Positions 63,633-64,000 of a stretch of 64,000 nt of DNA are shown here, in pieces. Position numbers and translations under genes: made by a program. Source of the DNA: Chryseobacterium aquifrigidense (GTDB lineage: Bacteria > Bacteroidota > Bacteroidia > Flavobacteriales > Weeksellaceae); assembly GCF_006716485.1 (NCBI RefSeq), contig NZ_VFPD01000001.1:835806-899805 (forward strand). Reading direction: 5' to 3'. The notes beneath the pieces were generated by a model. That model did no database searches, was not told the DNA's origin, and worked only from the letters and a program-made list of their open reading frames with translations. Within the stretch, counting starts at the first letter, position 1, and the number at the start of each line of letters is the position of its first letter.

Positions 63633-64000
63633 ATGAAAATGACAACATTAGTATTGATCATTACCGCCGTCCTCACTGCTCTGATAGGAGGACTTTTCTA
63701 TGCTTATTCGTGCTCCGTTGTTCTCGGCCTGGGAAAACTTTCTGATACAGAATATCTCAAAGCGATGCAGAATATCAACCGCGAAATTCTGAACCCTGTT
63801 TTCTTTATGAGTTTTATGGGAACAGTTCTTCTTCTTCCCGTATCTACGTTTTTGTTCCGGGGGCAGCAGCCTGTCTTTATTTTTCTCCTGTTGGCTACTC
63901 TGGCTTATCTGATTGGTGTTTTTGGAGTAACCGTTGCCGGAAATGTTCCGATGAATGATGCTTTGGATAAGTTTGATATATCCGGCTCTACAGCAGAAGC
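63633..64000 (+). CDS. DUF1772-family membrane protein (cut by the window end)
   Basis: The open frame from the ATG at 63633 runs to the window edge (122 codons). It has membrane helices at about 3-23, 53-72 and 80-100 and the family text FYAYSCSVVLGL and NREILNPVFFMSF. DUF1772 proteins resemble anthrone oxygenases and DoxX-like membrane proteins. Its place after the MNIO gene parallels the DoxX-type subunit of bufferin operons, which suggests a role with the modified peptide. Confidence 0.75.
   Translation, partial: MKMTTLVLIITAVLTALIGGLFYAYSCSVVLGLGKLSDTEYLKAMQNINREILNPVFFMSFMGTVLLLPVSTFLFRGQQPVFIFLLLATLAYLIGVFGVTVAGNVPMNDALDKFDISGSTAE

Noticed and set aside
1..64000. CRISPR arrays, rRNA genes and complete tRNA genes
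   Set aside because: No regularly spaced identical repeats, no rRNA-like stretches and only one partial tRNA 3' end were seen.

Overview
The window looks like chromosome of a flavobacterium, most likely Chryseobacterium or a close relative. The DNA is AT-rich. Many genes are preceded by the Bacteroidota promoter element TAnnTTTG, and Shine-Dalgarno sites are rare. Gene content is typical of that group: membrane-anchored AraC-type regulators, short GG-leader peptides, a DAHP synthase fused to a C-terminal chorismate mutase, an RteC-type regulator and a two-cysteine RiPP precursor beside a DUF692 enzyme.

Layout. 0-3.7 kb: a small lipoprotein, a perfect 32-bp palindrome, a TPR/AraC regulator and an orphan RteC plus excisionase-like HTH pair. 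3.7-8.4 kb: SDR with AraC regulator, a ketopantoate-reductase-like protein and three tandem OsmC-family genes. 8.5-15.3 kb: an efflux locus (small membrane protein, TolC) cut off at the last codons of tolC. It is followed by AT-rich foreign DNA carrying a 5'-truncated repeat protein, an 892-residue protein with a DUF4365-like putative nuclease end, and decayed mobile-element gene tails. 15.3-23.6 kb: small redox enzyme/regulator modules (quinol-monooxygenase with a dead HxlR gene, Crp with RidA, AraC with SDR, TetR with NmrA-like, nitroreductase and SDR genes, and SDR with an intact HxlR). A related gene tail and the 3' end of a tRNA-Ser lie at the right edge. 24-30 kb: two Cys-rich GG-leader peptides, hydrolase, VOC protein, two secreted proteins and a LytS/LytTR two-component pair. 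30-42 kb: cobalamin riboswitch with metE, aldehyde dehydrogenase, DUF1062, a DoxX/outer-membrane/Crp group and a serine hydrolase. 42-52.5 kb: MFS transporter, regulators, an adhesin-like secreted protein, a large propeller histidine kinase with its LuxR regulator, and a candidate small RNA. 52.8-60.2 kb: an alpha-oxoamine synthase (sphingolipid or sulfonolipid), dnaX, DAHP synthase/chorismate mutase, rsgA and ndk. 60.2-64 kb: GH29 fucosidase and the start of a RiPP operon (Sec-exported precursor, DUF692/MNIO enzyme, DUF1772 membrane protein cut by the window end).

Most notable: (1) dnaX is split at an A11 run. The second half lies in the -1 frame and a perfect hairpin follows, so tau would need frameshifting or transcriptional slippage while gamma is the in-frame product. 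(2) A 43-codon ORF with 18 aromatic codons (9 Tyr, 8 Phe, 1 Trp) precedes the DAHP synthase gene and looks like an attenuator leader peptide. (3) The MNIO RiPP operon at the right end. (4) The pair of GG-leader Cys-rich peptides. (5) The foreign insert that truncated tolC and brought a putative nuclease-type defence protein. (6) Two HxlR loci share an operator with identical GTAAC spacing, although one regulator is dead.
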